Shown here in pieces: positions 36,401 to 45,251 of a DNA stretch of 64,000 nt. The DNA comes from Hyphomicrobiales bacterium (GTDB lineage: Bacteria; Pseudomonadota; Alphaproteobacteria; Rhizobiales; Xanthobacteraceae). The position numbers were made by a program, and so were the translations under genes. Where the stretch lies: contig JAFKKH010000022.1 in the NCBI GenBank assembly GCA_017305665.1, positions 1 through 64,000 of the forward strand, read 5' to 3'. Under the pieces are notes generated by a model, which was not told the origin of the DNA, made no database searches, and saw only the letters and a program-made list of their open reading frames with translations. Positions within the stretch are counted from its first letter, which is position 1. Each line of letters opens with the position of its first letter.

Positions 36401-36964
36401 GTGCTGATGCTCCGTGGCGTCGGTTTGCCGGGTTCCGAACAGCACCGCGAACAGTGCGAGCACGATCGTCACCAGCAGCGCCATGTCGCCGATGAGGGGA
36501 ATCCTGGCGATTGCCTGGTCGTCGATCAGGATGGTCTCGAGCGACGAGGCCACCGCCTTGAGCTGCAGCGAGATGTAGGGGACCGAGCCGATGATCGCGA
36601 TCACAGCGACGGTGGCCGCCACCGCCTGGCTCTTGCCGTAACGCGCGGCGATGAAGTCGGCGACCGAGGTGATGTTCTGGGATTTCGCGAGCTGGATGAT
36701 CCGCCGCAGCAGCGGCGTGCAGCACGCGATCAGCAGGATCGGCCCGACATAGATCGCAAGGAATTCGATGCTCGTGGTCGTCGCCAGTCCGACCGACCCG
36801 AAGAACGTCCATGAGGTACAGTAGACCGCGAGCGACAGTGGATAGATCAGCGGTCCGATGCGGCCGCGCGCCAGTTGCGGGACCCGGTCGCCGTAGCTTG
36901 CGACGAAGAACAGGAACCCGATGTAGCCGAAGCCGGCTGCGATCACGCCCCAGTCGTGCAGCAT
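33461..36964 (-). CDS. Hybrid sensor histidine kinase with solute-symporter-like sensor (CrbS-like)
   Basis: This 1167-residue protein has an N-terminal SSS-type membrane region of about 13 helices (residues about 1-530). A PAS-like region follows (about 640-770, FNPELQLICSNRQFGQLLG), then a coiled linker, the dimerisation/phosphoacceptor domain with His811 in ASHDILQPLNAARLYV, the ATPase domain (NLISNAIKYTPHGRV and LGLGLSIVQRIARVLD) and a C-terminal receiver with Asp1094 (LLVDYHLDRGNG). The length and order match CrbS/MxtR sensors. The transporter part may sense or carry acetate-like substrates; activity is unproven. It is divergent from a FixJ-type regulator and convergent with a NarL-type one. 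Confidence 0.92.
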   Translation of the reverse strand: MLHDWGVIAAGFGYIGFLFFVASYGDRVPQLARGRIGPLIYPLSLAVYCTSWTFFGSVGLATTTSIEFLAIYVGPILLIACCTPLLRRIIQLAKSQNITSVADFIAARYGKSQAVAATVAVIAIIGSVPYISLQLKAVASSLETILIDDQAIARIPLIGDMALLVTIVLALFAVLFGTRQTDATEHQHGLMLAVATESIVKLVAFLAAGAFVTFWMFSPVELADRAMKSPEAVRALEYTPSVGNFLTMTLLSFLAIMLLPRQFHVSVVENSSDAEVSRARWLFPTYLVAINLFVIPIALAGLITFPFGAVDSDMYVLALPMEKHATLLSIAVFVGGLSAGTAMVIVECVALAIMVSNDIVMPLVLQRSLGSPGDHKDFGNFLLKTRRLAIIVIMVLAYSYYHALGSAQLAAIGLLSFAAIAQLAPAFLGGLVWRRATARGAMGGMAVGFAVWVYTLFLPSFMDGSAGIMLLQHGPFGIAALRPQALLGTDLPPLMHGVLWSLSLNVLTYVLLSLMRQPSSIERLQAEIFAPNTLAPLNPPFRRWRSTVTVQDILSTVAQYLGPDRTREAFDEFAVARRINLEPATPADFELLQHAEHLIASSIGAASSRLVMSLLLRRRTVSAKAALKLLDDAHAALHFNREMLQTALNHVRQGIAVFNPELQLICSNRQFGQLLGLPPQIVQIGIPLSEILDFVGSIDMSPSGRESVKLTRLDAYTAEGRPYLERLPDRNIVIEVRANRMPDGGLVITFSDVTPSFEAAEALERANATLEKRVRDRTEELTRLNSELARAKSNAEEANNSKTRFLAAASHDILQPLNAARLYVTSLVERQSGGEDSRLVENIDDSLEAIEEILGALLDISRLDAGAMTTSISSFRIGDLMRSVEIEFAPIARAKDVRLTFVPSSLPVASDRLLLRRLLQNLISNAIKYTPHGRVLIGCRRRGKSLQINVYDTGVGIPALKRGEIFKEFHRLEQGARIARGLGLGLSIVQRIARVLDHGIALDSNRSGGSVFSVTVPIATAINHTTTVTTSTPLSRAPMSGALVVCIENDPAILDGMKTLLSSWDARVIAVADPESAIEAIEAAGERITGLLVDYHLDRGNGIAAIREIRRRYGETLPAILITADRSPHVRDAARLERISLLNKPLKPASLRALIGQWRAQQTVAAE

Positions 36965-37118
36965 TGTGGTCGATCCTCCGGAGGCGTCGCCTCAGGTCGT
37001 TGCCTCAGCCCGTTGCCTTGGGTTTGCCCCATAGGCGTTTCGGTCGAAATCTAGCGCCTTCCGCCGCCCGTTGCGACAGCGGCTGATGCCGGGATTTGCA
37101 CACCTCCACGAATCAGCC

Positions 37119-37130
37119 TATACACGTATA
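37119..37130. promoter_or_regulatory. Palindrome upstream of the FixJ-type regulator
   Basis: TATACACGTATA reads as perfect arms TATAC and GTATA around AC. It lies 27-38 bases before the chosen regulator start, within the 192-base divergent gap to the hybrid kinase gene. The AT-rich block (with GTGTATTC after it) could be a promoter or operator; the assignment is by position only. Confidence 0.35.
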
Positions 37131-37156
37131 AGTTGTGTATTCATCGAGCTCAATTC

Positions 37157-37819
37157 ATGGGGCCGCCGGTGGGTCAACTGCTGCCGTTTACTGCCGATAT
37201 CCCGGTTTTCGTCGTTGATGACGACCTGTCGGTCCGTGAGGCACTGACGCTTCTTTTGAGGATAGAAGGCTATACGCCGCAATGTTTTGGCGATGGCGCC
37301 TCGTTCCTGGAGGCGGTCCGAAACGCGTCGCCCGCCTGCGTCATCCTCGATCTGAACCTGCCCGGGGGCTCCGGACTGGACATCCTGCGCAACCTTGCCG
37401 ACGCGCGCTTTGCCGCGCCGATCCTCGTCATCTCCGGCGGCGCCGATGTTGCGACGGCGGTCGAGGCGATGAAATTCGGCGCGCTGGATTTTCTGGAGAA
37501 GCCGTTTTCCTCCGAGGCAATCATCGACCGGGTCCATGCCGCCGTGAAAGTGTGGCGTGAATCTCATGGCGGCGAGATCGATGGACTGGCCAATTTCTTC
37601 GGCCGTCATCTGTTGACGTGCAGGGAGCGCGAGGTCCTGGCCCAGATCGCCAAAGGCGCTTCCAACAAGGAAGCAGGGCGGCGGCTGGGCATCAGTCCAC
37701 GCACGGTCGAGGTTCACCGCGCCCGGATCATGGACAAGCTCGGCGCCAGGAATGCCGCCGATCTGATGCGGATCGTGTTGTCCAATGCGACCGTGCGGCC
37801 GAAGGCGTCCGCGTCCTAG
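37157..37819 (+). CDS. FixJ/LuxR-type response regulator
   Basis: This 220-residue regulator has a FixJ-style receiver with acidic residues at 21-23 (FVVDDDLSVREAL), phospho-acceptor Asp65 (CVILDLNLPGGSG) and the tail KFGALDFLEKPF, then a LuxR-type DNA-binding domain (LTCREREVLAQIAKGASNKEAGRRLGISPRTVEVHRARIMDKL). The LEKPF tail is typical of the FixJ subfamily, unlike the NarL-type regulator 3.7 kb away. It is divergent from the hybrid kinase, which may phosphorylate both regulators. ATG 37157 is chosen; GTG 37133 is in frame upstream. The 3' end lies 5 bases from hemA. Confidence 0.88.
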   Translation: MGPPVGQLLPFTADIPVFVVDDDLSVREALTLLLRIEGYTPQCFGDGASFLEAVRNASPACVILDLNLPGGSGLDILRNLADARFAAPILVISGGADVATAVEAMKFGALDFLEKPFSSEAIIDRVHAAVKVWRESHGGEIDGLANFFGRHLLTCREREVLAQIAKGASNKEAGRRLGISPRTVEVHRARIMDKLGARNAADLMRIVLSNATVRPKASAS

Positions 37820-37824
37820 CCGAT

Positions 37825-39054
37825 CTATTCAGCCGCGAGGGTTTTCGCCTGCAGCGGCAGCTCGAGACGCTCCCACACCTGCAGCAAGGCGTCCGCCAAC
37901 TGATCGATCAGTGCGTCCTCGTGATAGGGCGAGGGCGTGATCCGCAGCCGCTCAGTGCCTTTGGCAACGGTCGGATAGTTGATCGGCTGAATGTAGATGC
38001 CGTGGTCTTCCAGCAGCATGTCGGAAGCCCGCTTGCAGCGTTCCGGATCGCCTACGAACAGCGGAACGATGTGGGTGTCGCTGGACATCACCGGCAGGCC
38101 TGCTGCAATCAGGATCGCCTTGGTGCGCGCCGCGCGTTCCTGATGGCGCTCGCGCTCCCAGGTCGACGACTTGAGGTGACGGATCGCAGCCGTCGCCGCG
38201 GAACAGATCGCAGGCGGAAGCGAGGTCGTGAAGATGAAGCCCGGCGCGTACGAACGCACCGCGTCGATGATATTGGCGTTGCCGGTGATATAGCCGCCGA
38301 GACAGCCGAACGCCTTGGCGAGCGTGCCTTCAAGCACGTCGATGCGGTGCATGACGCCGTCGCGCTCGGCAATGCCGCCGCCGCGCGGTCCGTACATGCC
38401 GACGGCGTGCACTTCGTCGACATAGGTCATCGCGCCGTAGCGCTCGGCGAGATCGCAGATCTTCGCGAGCGGTGCGACATCGCCGTCCATCGAATAGAGG
38501 CTCTCGCACGCGATCAGCTTCGGACGGTCAGGTCCGGCGGCGCGGAGCAATTCCTCGAGATGGGCGAGATCGTTGTGGCGGAAGATGATGCGGTCGCATC
38601 CCGATTGCCGGACGCCTTCGATCATCGAATTGTGGTTCAGCGCATCGGACAGGATCAGGCAGCTCGGAATGAGCTTTGCGATGGTCGAAATGCCGGTCTG
38701 GTTGGAGACGTAGCCGGACGTAAACAGCAGCGCGGCTTCCTTGCCGTGCAGATCGGCCAGTTCGTGCTCGAGCTGAACCAGCGGATGATGTGTGCCTGCG
38801 ATGTTGCGGGTGCCGCCGGCGCCGGTGCCGACGCGGGTCGCCGTCTCCACCATGGCGCCGACCACTTTTGGATGCTGGCCCATGCCGAGATAGTCGTTGG
38901 AGCACCAGATCACGACGTTGCGGGCGCCATTCGGCGAGTGCCACGTTGCATGGGGAAACCGGCCCGCGATGCGCTCCAGGTCGGCAAAGACACGGTAGCG
39001 CCGCTCGTCGCGCAGGCGATCGAGGGCGTTACTGAAGAACCTGCTGTAATCCAT
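37825..39054 (-). CDS. hemA: 5-aminolevulinate synthase
   Basis: This 409-residue PLP enzyme condenses glycine and succinyl-CoA to 5-aminolevulinate, the first heme step of the C4 route. The PLP lysine is Lys247 in [13 protein letters not shown]. Other marks are [12 protein letters not shown] near residue 51, [21 protein letters not shown], and [12 protein letters not shown]. The start [14 protein letters not shown] and the length match Bradyrhizobium HemA. It is convergent with the FixJ-type regulator with a 5-base gap. Upstream 39055-39239 shows no clear feature. Confidence 0.97.
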   Translation of the reverse strand: MDYSRFFSNALDRLRDERRYRVFADLERIAGRFPHATWHSPNGARNVVIWCSNDYLGMGQHPKVVGAMVETATRVGTGAGGTRNIAGTHHPLVQLEHELADLHGKEAALLFTSGYVSNQTGISTIAKLIPSCLILSDALNHNSMIEGVRQSGCDRIIFRHNDLAHLEELLRAAGPDRPKLIACESLYSMDGDVAPLAKICDLAERYGAMTYVDEVHAVGMYGPRGGGIAERDGVMHRIDVLEGTLAKAFGCLGGYITGNANIIDAVRSYAPGFIFTTSLPPAICSAATAAIRHLKSSTWERERHQERAARTKAILIAAGLPVMSSDTHIVPLFVGDPERCKRASDMLLEDHGIYIQPINYPTVAKGTERLRITPSPYHEDALIDQLADALLQVWERLELPLQAKTLAAE

Positions 39055-39239
39055 GACAAAATCCGGAAGACGGCCCGGAGAAGCCGGCCCGTTCAAGGTC
39101 CTTTTTAGAGCGTTTCCAGCTTGGCTGTCGAGCCGCAATTCGGCCATGTGGCCGAGCGGTTGCCCGAAATTTCGGTCAAATTTGCTTTAGCGCAAACAAT
39201 CCCGGACCCCGGTTGCGTCGCCGCGGTCCGTCCGGGTGC

Positions 39240-40301
39240 TCAGGTCGAGCGAAACGACAGGACGCCGTCGTTTTCCTCGGCCGTCAGGCGGCCTTCGACC
39301 AGCATGTAATTCACATGGGCGATCAGCTCACCGGCGGCAAAGCCCATCTGGTGCGCGTCGAGGACGTGCTTGTGGAACACCACCGGCACCAATTCCTTGG
39401 AGGTCTTGGGGCCAAGCCGGCACGCCTCCGCGATCAAGCCGCAACGCTCCTCGTGATGATCGGCGAGCTGCTTGATGCGGATTTTCAGTCCGTAGAACGG
39501 CACGCCGTGGCCCGGCAGCACCAGCACGTCATAGGGCAGGGTGGTGGTCAGGCTCGCGAGCGACGCGAGATATTCGCCGAGCGAGTTCTGTTCGGGTTCG
39601 ACCGCCCAGACGCTGACGTTCGGCGAGATCTTGCTCAGCACCTGATCCGCCGACAGGAACAGCTTGTCGGTCGCGCAATACAGCATCACCTGATCGAGCG
39701 CGTGTCCGCCGCCGGTGATGACCTTGAAGCGGCGCGTACCGACCGAAATCTCGTCGCCATGCGACAGCCGATGATAAGCGGCCGGCAAGACCGACACCTG
39801 CTTCAGATAATCCTGGCCGCGGCCGAGCAGCTTGTCGGTGAGACTTTCATCCATACCATGGCGTCGGAAGAACAGCCGCTGGGCATTGCGCCGTTCTTCG
39901 GTGCCGCGATTCTGGTGATAGACCGACTGCAGATATTCCACCTGCGACATGTAGAGCGGGCACTTGAAGCGCTCCACGATCCAGCCGGCGAGGCCGACGT
40001 GGTCGGGATGAGAATGAGTGACGATCAGCCGGCTGATGCGAACGTTGGCCAGCGGCCCCTCAAACAGCGCGGTCCATGCGGCGATCGATTCCTCGTTGCC
40101 GAAGCCGGAATCGATCATGGTCCAGCCGTCGCCGTCGGCGAGCAGATAGACGTTCACATGGTTGAGGCGGAACGGCAGCTTGAGCCGGACCCACAGCACG
40201 CCGGGCATGACCTCGATGACCTCGTTCGGGGCCGGCGGGGCGTCCCAAGGATAGCGCAGGGCTTCGGCGGGACTTAGGTGAGGGGCGGTTTTGGTGTCCA
40301 T
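39240..40301 (-). CDS. MBL-fold metallohydrolase
   Basis: This 353-residue metallo-beta-lactamase-fold hydrolase has the zinc motif THSHPDHVG (His96, His98, Asp100, His101). Further metal-binding parts are GGGHALDQVMLYC and LVLPGHGVPF. It also has a C-terminal extension with a winged-helix-like segment (KHVLDAHQMGFAAGELIAHVNYML) that is common in LACTB2-like and RNase Z-like hydrolases. Candidate substrates are thioesters or lactones; the sequence does not decide. It lies 185 bases upstream of hemA on the same strand. Confidence 0.9.
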   Translation of the reverse strand: MDTKTAPHLSPAEALRYPWDAPPAPNEVIEVMPGVLWVRLKLPFRLNHVNVYLLADGDGWTMIDSGFGNEESIAAWTALFEGPLANVRISRLIVTHSHPDHVGLAGWIVERFKCPLYMSQVEYLQSVYHQNRGTEERRNAQRLFFRRHGMDESLTDKLLGRGQDYLKQVSVLPAAYHRLSHGDEISVGTRRFKVITGGGHALDQVMLYCATDKLFLSADQVLSKISPNVSVWAVEPEQNSLGEYLASLASLTTTLPYDVLVLPGHGVPFYGLKIRIKQLADHHEERCGLIAEACRLGPKTSKELVPVVFHKHVLDAHQMGFAAGELIAHVNYMLVEGRLTAEENDGVLSFRST

Positions 40302-40443
40302 CGTCTCTCATCGCGGTTTCTGCTTATCGGCTTAGCGGGACAATGCCTGCGGCGCCAGTCCGAAAACCGCGTGCGGCGACGACCGGATGGCATGGCTGCT
40401 GTTCCCGACGACGGCGTTCACGCCTGGTCGGGTTCAGCGCGTG

Positions 40444-41460
40444 CTAAGCGGCGGGATCGATCGCGTTGTCGAGTTGCGATGTGATGCCGAGGCGCCCGAG
40501 CAGGTTGGCATCGCGCGTCGCTTGTGGATTTTTCGTCGTCAGCAGGACGTCGCCGATGAAAATGGAGTTGGCGCCGGCCAGGAAACACAGCGCCTGCAAC
40601 TCATCCGTCATGTATTGCCGTCCCGCCGACAGCCGCACCACGCTCTTCGGCATCATGACGCGAGCCACTGCGATCATACGGACCAGCGCGATGGGATCGG
40701 GCCGCTCGGCGGTATCGTTGACCGGAACCGCTTTGACCTCGTTCCACATGTTGATCGGAACGCTTTCGGGATGTGTTGGCAGATTGGCCAGCAGCACCAA
40801 CATGCCAAGCCGGTCGCCGACCTGCTCGCCCATGCCGACGATTCCGCCGCAGCAGACCTTGAGTCCGGCCTCGCGCGCGTGCGCGAGCGTATCGATGCGG
40901 TCCTGCATCGTGCGCGTGGTGATGATTCTGCCGTAGAATTCCGGCGAGGTATCGACGTTGTGATTGTAGAAGTCGAGCCCGGCGTCACGCAGCCGTCGTG
41001 CCTGATCGGGCGTGAGCATGCCGAGCGTTGCGCAGGTTTCGAGGCCCAGTCCTTTGACGGCGCTGACCATGTCGCAGACCCGGTCGAGGTCCTTGTCCTT
41101 GGGATTGCGCCACGCCGCCGCCATGCAGAACCGGCTCGCGCCGGCGTCCCTGGCGCGCAGCGCGGTCGCGAGCACCTCGTCTGCGTCCATCAGCTTGGTG
41201 GCCTTGACGCCGGTGTCGTAGTGCGCGCTCTGCGAACAGTAACCACAATCCTCCGGACAGCCACCGGTCTTGATGCTGAGCAGGCTCGCTGTCTCGACGT
41301 GGTTGGGGTCGAAGTTGTTGCGATGGATGCTTTGCGCCTGAAAAATCAGATCCGCGAATGGCCGATCGTACAGCGTTTCGGCTTCGGCGCGTGTCCAGTC
41401 GTGACGCGGCTGCGACGACGGCTCGCGATTGTTGTCGTACGAAATCGATGCTGCATCCAT
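40444..41460 (-). CDS. bioB: Biotin synthase
   Basis: This 338-residue radical-SAM enzyme inserts sulfur into dethiobiotin. The SAM [4Fe-4S] cysteines are Cys68, Cys72 and Cys75 in [13 protein letters not shown]. The [2Fe-2S] segment is represented by [18 protein letters not shown], and the Arg-containing [11 protein letters not shown]. No other bio genes are visible here and no BioR-type palindrome was found in the 203 bases upstream, which instead hold strong palindromes (41552-41590). Confidence 0.96.
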   Translation of the reverse strand: MDAASISYDNNREPSSQPRHDWTRAEAETLYDRPFADLIFQAQSIHRNNFDPNHVETASLLSIKTGGCPEDCGYCSQSAHYDTGVKATKLMDADEVLATALRARDAGASRFCMAAAWRNPKDKDLDRVCDMVSAVKGLGLETCATLGMLTPDQARRLRDAGLDFYNHNVDTSPEFYGRIITTRTMQDRIDTLAHAREAGLKVCCGGIVGMGEQVGDRLGMLVLLANLPTHPESVPINMWNEVKAVPVNDTAERPDPIALVRMIAVARVMMPKSVVRLSAGRQYMTDELQALCFLAGANSIFIGDVLLTTKNPQATRDANLLGRLGITSQLDNAIDPAA

Positions 41461-41551
41461 ATTCCGGCTTCCTGCGTTCTCCGTTTCGCGACAAACCGCT
41501 TCTGAAACGGCACTACGCGGCCGATCCAGTCGACTTATCGGAGACGATCAC

Positions 41552-41590
41552 ATTCATGCATGAATCCGGATCGGTTCGATCCGGATTCAT
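41552..41590. repeat. Overlapping palindromes upstream of bioB
   Basis: ATTCATGCATGAAT (41552-41565) is a perfect 14-base palindrome. It overlaps a perfect 14-base stem-loop: ATGAATCCGGATCG (41560-41573), loop GTT, CGATCCGGATTCAT (41577-41590). They sit between the chemoreceptor stop and the bioB start, both on the reverse strand, 92-130 bases before bioB. They may be a regulator site, an alternating RNA switch or a processing stem. No T-run follows. Confidence 0.6.
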
Positions 41591-41652
41591 CGCATCAGCA
41601 AACATGCAGGAGGACAGGAGTCAATCCGCTGCGGTCGTGCCGGACCGGCGGA

Positions 41653-41681
41653 AATATCCGGGCTCAGGCCGCCCGGATATT
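41653..41681 (-). terminator. Hairpin overlapping the chemoreceptor stop codon
   Basis: AATATCCGGGC (41653-41663) pairs with GCCCGGATATT (41671-41681) with loop TCAGGCC; the loop includes the stop codon of the chemoreceptor (41664-41666). Downstream on the reverse strand there is only a short TTTCC. It may end transcription weakly or protect the 3' end. Confidence 0.55.
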
Positions 41682-43823
41682 GGAGAGGAATGCATCGATC
41701 TCCGCGCGCAGGGAGTCGGCTTCGCTGCGCAACGCGCTCGATGCGGTCAGCACCATCGTGGCTGCCGACCCCGCTTCGGCGGCTGCGGTGGAGACACCGA
41801 CGATATTGCTCGAGACTTCGCTGGTGCCGCCGGCCGCATGCTGGATGTTGCGGGCGATTTCGCGGGTTGCCGCGCCCTGCTCCTCCACAGCGGCGGCGAT
41901 CGCGGTGGTGACGTCGTTGATCTCGCCGATGGTGGTGCCGATGTTGCGGATTGCGCCGACCGCGCTCGTTGTGACCTGTTGCATGTTGGCGATCTGGGAG
42001 CGAATTTCGTCAGTGGCCTTCGCGGTCTGGGTAGCGAGACTCTTCACCTCCGAGGCGACCACCGCAAAGCCTCTACCGGCTTCGCCGGCACGCGCCGCTT
42101 CGATGGTGGCGTTGAGCGCCAGCAGGTTGGTCTGCGCGGCGATGGTCTGGATCAGGTCGACGACGATGCTGATACGGCTCGCATTGTCGGCGAGACCCTG
42201 CATGGTCGAGTCCGTCTCCTTGGCTTCCCCGACCGCCTTGCTGGCGATTTGCGCCGATGTGACCACTTGGCGGCCGATCTCGGAAATCGACGACGACAGT
42301 TCCTCGGTGCCCGACGACACCGTCTGGACGTTCACAGAGGTTTCCTCGGCGGCGGATGCGACGGTGCTGACCAGTTCGCTCGACCGTTCGGCGGTCGCCG
42401 ACATGCTTTGTGCCGTTGCCTGCATCGAGTTGGCCGAGGTCTGGAGATTTTCCAGGGCGGCGCGGACGGTAGCCTCGAACTCGACGATACGCGCTTCCAT
42501 GCGCGAGGCGCGTTCCGTCTTAGCGATGCGATCCCTGTCCTGTTCCGCCGTCATGGAACGGGTCTGGATCATGCTCTCGCGGAAGATGCCGAGGGAGCTC
42601 GCCATCGCGGCGATTTCGTCCTGCTGGCGGCTACGCGGCACTTCGGTCTCGAGATCGCCGTCGGACAGAAGCTGCATCGATCGCTGCAACTGACTGATGC
42701 GGCGCAGGATGCTGCGGCCGACATAAAGCCAGACGAATAGGATCGAGCCGACAAAGGTCAGGCCGCCGAGCGCCAGCATCGCCATCGTCGCCAGCGAAAT
42801 CTTGTGGCGTGCGGCGGATGTCGACGCTTCGGTCTCGCTCTTGACGCCATCGACCAGTTGTTTGACGCTGATGCCGAGGCCGATGTTGAGTTTCCGGGTT
42901 TCATCCAGGATCAACTGGCCGTAGTCGTCGGCGTCGAGCTCCTTCTGCCGCACCTTGAAGACGCTGGTCTTGCCTTCGCCGAGCGCGAGCAGCTTCAACG
43001 CCGCATCCCGCAGCGTTGCTGTGCTGTTGTTCTTGCCAAGCAACTCGAGGCTCGATTTGACGCGCTTCTGAGCGTCCTTGAACGTTGTCTCGATCGGCTC
43101 GAGTGAATCGCCGCTGCCGGCGGCCAGCGCCGCAGTCATGTCGGAGGCTGCGAGATTTGTGCTGGCAATAACGTTGCCGAGTTGCTCGACGGTCCGCGCG
43201 GCTTCGGTGGCGTCGTCTTGCGAGAGGTTGGCGGATCCTAGCACGGCGTTGATCCGCGCCTGCGCATCCATCATGGCCGGGCCTGATGCAGCGACAAAAG
43301 CAGCCTGGGCCTTGCGCAGCTCTTCATATCGCTGCTGATGCCGGGCGCCCGCATCGAGACGTTCCTTCGCGGCCGAACCGAGGCTTGTGATGGTGTCCTC
43401 GATATTCTTGACGGTTTCGTTGAGCGCCGCGACGATGGTCTTGTCAGCGCCGAGCTCGATGATTTCTCCCAGCTTGCCGACAGTGTTGGCCTGGGTCTCC
43501 TTCATCTCCTTGGAACGTTCCTGCAGGATATCGGCGGTGTTCGATGCCAGCAGCGCCGGCCCCTGGCTGGCGAGACTAGAACTCAGTGCCTCGAGTTGCA
43601 GGCTGGCCGCAAGACGCGGAATCCCTTCGCCACTCAAATCCTGCATCATGCCGCCGAGCTGACCGAGCACGATGCCAGCGCCCGCGCTGATCACGATGGC
43701 CATGCCGGCGATTGTGGCAAAAGCCGCGAAGAGGCTGCCCCGCACGCCCCATTTCGGGCGCGAAATCTTCAAACGTGAGAATTTCAGGAGTTTGAATTTG
43801 CCGATGCTGAATGGCAACGCCAT
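41664..43823 (-). CDS. Methyl-accepting chemotaxis protein
   Basis: This 719-residue chemoreceptor has membrane helix 1 ([27 protein letters not shown]), a large periplasmic helical sensor region, membrane helix 2 ([26 protein letters not shown]), a HAMP region ([25 protein letters not shown]) and a cytoplasmic signalling domain with the hairpin tip [23 protein letters not shown]. The ligand is unknown. ATG 43823 ([15 protein letters not shown]) is preferred because G-rich sequence precedes it; ATG 43853 (MDKIRLGRG) would add 10 residues. Confidence 0.92.
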   Translation of the reverse strand: MALPFSIGKFKLLKFSRLKISRPKWGVRGSLFAAFATIAGMAIVISAGAGIVLGQLGGMMQDLSGEGIPRLAASLQLEALSSSLASQGPALLASNTADILQERSKEMKETQANTVGKLGEIIELGADKTIVAALNETVKNIEDTITSLGSAAKERLDAGARHQQRYEELRKAQAAFVAASGPAMMDAQARINAVLGSANLSQDDATEAARTVEQLGNVIASTNLAASDMTAALAAGSGDSLEPIETTFKDAQKRVKSSLELLGKNNSTATLRDAALKLLALGEGKTSVFKVRQKELDADDYGQLILDETRKLNIGLGISVKQLVDGVKSETEASTSAARHKISLATMAMLALGGLTFVGSILFVWLYVGRSILRRISQLQRSMQLLSDGDLETEVPRSRQQDEIAAMASSLGIFRESMIQTRSMTAEQDRDRIAKTERASRMEARIVEFEATVRAALENLQTSANSMQATAQSMSATAERSSELVSTVASAAEETSVNVQTVSSGTEELSSSISEIGRQVVTSAQIASKAVGEAKETDSTMQGLADNASRISIVVDLIQTIAAQTNLLALNATIEAARAGEAGRGFAVVASEVKSLATQTAKATDEIRSQIANMQQVTTSAVGAIRNIGTTIGEINDVTTAIAAAVEEQGAATREIARNIQHAAGGTSEVSSNIVGVSTAAAEAGSAATMVLTASSALRSEADSLRAEIDAFLSNIRAA

Positions 43824-43945
43824 GTGTCCCCGCCCCAATCGAATTTTGTCCATAAAGTGATGCGGGGGGAGTATCGCGTTACCTGGTTAACAAAATCAGG
43901 AAAACTGGACGGGTTTTGTAATTTTGATGCGCGACTTTGGATGCA

Positions 43946-43976
43946 AACAAAAAGGCCGGCAAAAATGCCGGCCTTT
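43946..43976 (-). terminator. Intrinsic terminator of the outer-membrane protein gene
   Basis: GCCGGCCTTT-type arms 43951-43960 and 43967-43976 form a perfect 10-base stem with loop AAAAAT. On the reverse strand it is followed by TTTTTG, so it ends transcription of the barrel-protein gene that stops at 44009. Confidence 0.85.
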
Positions 43977-44008
43977 CGTGGTTTCGAAATCGTTAAGAGT
44001 CGAAACGA

Positions 44009-44677
44009 TCAGTAGCGCGCGACGACCGGGCCACCCCAGTTGAAGCGGTAGTTCAGGCCCGCCTTGATGGTGTGCTGATCGTTGCGGAAGCTGCCAATCG
44101 GAGCTCCCAATGCATCGAACACGTTGACGTCGCCGAAGTTGTAGTACTGGTACTCGATCTTGCCCGACCAGTTCTGGGTGAACATGTATTCGAGACCGCC
44201 ACCGACGGTGTAGCCGTCACGGCCACCATTGCCGCCGAAACCGTTGGAGAAGCGCGAGTCAGCCCAGCCGTAACCGCCCTTCACGTAGAGCAGCGCCGGA
44301 CCCCAGGTGTAGCCGAGGCGGCCGGTGACCGAACCGAGGCCACGATTGGAGAAGCTCGAGCTGGTGTCGAGGAAGCTGTAGTTGGCTTCGAGGCCCATCA
44401 CCCAGTTCGGGGCGAACTGGTAATCGTAACCGATCTGACCACCACCCATGAACCGGCCGTCATTACCGGAAGAGAAGCCGGGAGCGAGAGCGTTGTCGCT
44501 GCCGCCGAAGGCGCCACCGACGTGACCACCGATGTAGAAGCCGGTCCAGTTATAGATCGGAGCCGCGACGTAGGGCGGCGCCTTGGTGTAGGGACGAGCG
44601 GCGAGGTCGGCGGCCAGTGTTGGCGCGGTCGCGCCGAGGGCGACGAGTGCCACAGTCGCGAGCAGAATCTTTTTCAT
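44009..44677 (-). CDS. Outer-membrane beta-barrel protein (Omp25/RopB-like)
   Basis: This 222-residue outer-membrane protein has a signal peptide (KKILLATVALVALGATAPTLA) and an eight-stranded-barrel pattern typical of rhizobial Omp25/Omp31/RopB: YNWTGFYIGGHVGGAFGGSD, IGYDYQFAPNWVMGLEANYS, GRLGYTWGPALLYVKGGYGWA, ending HTIKAGLNYRFNWGGPVVARY. The terminal aromatic (Tyr) suits barrel assembly. ATG 44677 follows GGAG. The upstream region carries paired CtrA-like boxes, and a strong terminator closes the gene. Confidence 0.92.
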   Translation of the reverse strand: MKKILLATVALVALGATAPTLAADLAARPYTKAPPYVAAPIYNWTGFYIGGHVGGAFGGSDNALAPGFSSGNDGRFMGGGQIGYDYQFAPNWVMGLEANYSFLDTSSSFSNRGLGSVTGRLGYTWGPALLYVKGGYGWADSRFSNGFGGNGGRDGYTVGGGLEYMFTQNWSGKIEYQYYNFGDVNVFDALGAPIGSFRNDQHTIKAGLNYRFNWGGPVVARY

Positions 44678-45061
44678 TGTGGTTCTCCAGGAATTTTTGA
44701 GCAGCCGTTCGTCGGCTCCGTCGTGCAATCTCTTAGAGCGTTTTTGACCAAAAAGCTGTCACCCGGAGGTCACAGTCATGGAGTTCCCAACCTATTGGGG
44801 AACCACAGGATTTGTTGCTTAATGATGCCTTAATCAAACCTCAATGAAGCCTTAATTTGATCGTCGCTCGGGTTCCATTTTCCGGTCTGAGAAATCATCT
44901 TCTAAAAAAATCGCGCTACACGCATTTTGCTTCTGCAATTTGATCGTGCGCGGCATTTTCGATCGCTGCTGATTGTCCACACCGATCACCAATCCGTGAA
45001 ACGACGCGGTGGATGGGAGCTTTGCGTCAGGGAATCTTACTGATGTGCAGCGGGAGCGGGA
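44678..45061. other. Regulatory gap upstream of the barrel-protein gene
   Basis: These 384 bases lie between the outer-membrane gene and tRNA-Thr. No coding frame is convincing. The region is AT-rich near 44800-44900 and holds the CtrA-like boxes at 44819-44855 and an imperfect inverted repeat GTTCCCAA-N5-TGGGGAAC (about 44783-44803). Confidence 0.6.
44819..44855. promoter_or_regulatory. Two tandem CtrA-like boxes
   Basis: The first box (44819-44833) is TTAA-TGATGCC-TTAA, an exact match to TTAA-N7-TTAA. The second (44841-44855) is TCAA-TGAAGCC-TTAA, with one half-site mismatch. They are direct repeats 22 bases apart sharing the core ATGA-GCCTTAA. They lie 142-178 bases upstream of the barrel-protein start. 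CtrA control of outer-membrane protein genes is known in alphaproteobacteria; here it is inferred. Confidence 0.5.
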
Positions 45062-45136
45062 TGGTGCTGCCAGACAGGATTGAACTGTCGACCTCTCCAT
45101 TACCAATGGAGTGCTCTACCACTGAGCTACGGCAGC
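45062..45136 (-). tRNA. tRNA-Thr (anticodon GGT)
   Basis: The reverse strand folds as a tRNA: acceptor GCTGCCG pairs with TGGCAGC, D-loop AGCTCAGTGGTAGAGC, anticodon arm CTCCA-TTGGTAA-TGGAG with anticodon GGT, T-loop GTTCAATC, and encoded CCA at 45062-45064. It reads ACC (and ACU by wobble). Confidence 0.96.
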
Positions 45137-45251
45137 AAGCCCCGATACGGAATCAACCTGAAAAGGTCCGCAAGGCGGCCGATCCTTGCCACAAGGCCGG
45201 GAGGCGCGCAAGCGCGGGAGGCCGGGGAATCGTCTCCGACGCTCTTCTATA

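Noticed and set aside
34638-36812. 724-codon frame in another phase within the hybrid kinase gene
   Set aside because: Same-strand frame-shifted shadow of a complete kinase with all motifs.
41461-41663. BioR-type operator before bioB
   Set aside because: No TTATCTATAA-like palindrome is present; only unrelated palindromes are seen.
44852-45106. 84-codon reverse-strand frame between tRNA-Thr and the barrel gene
   Set aside because: It overlaps the tRNA and shows no protein-like conservation pattern.
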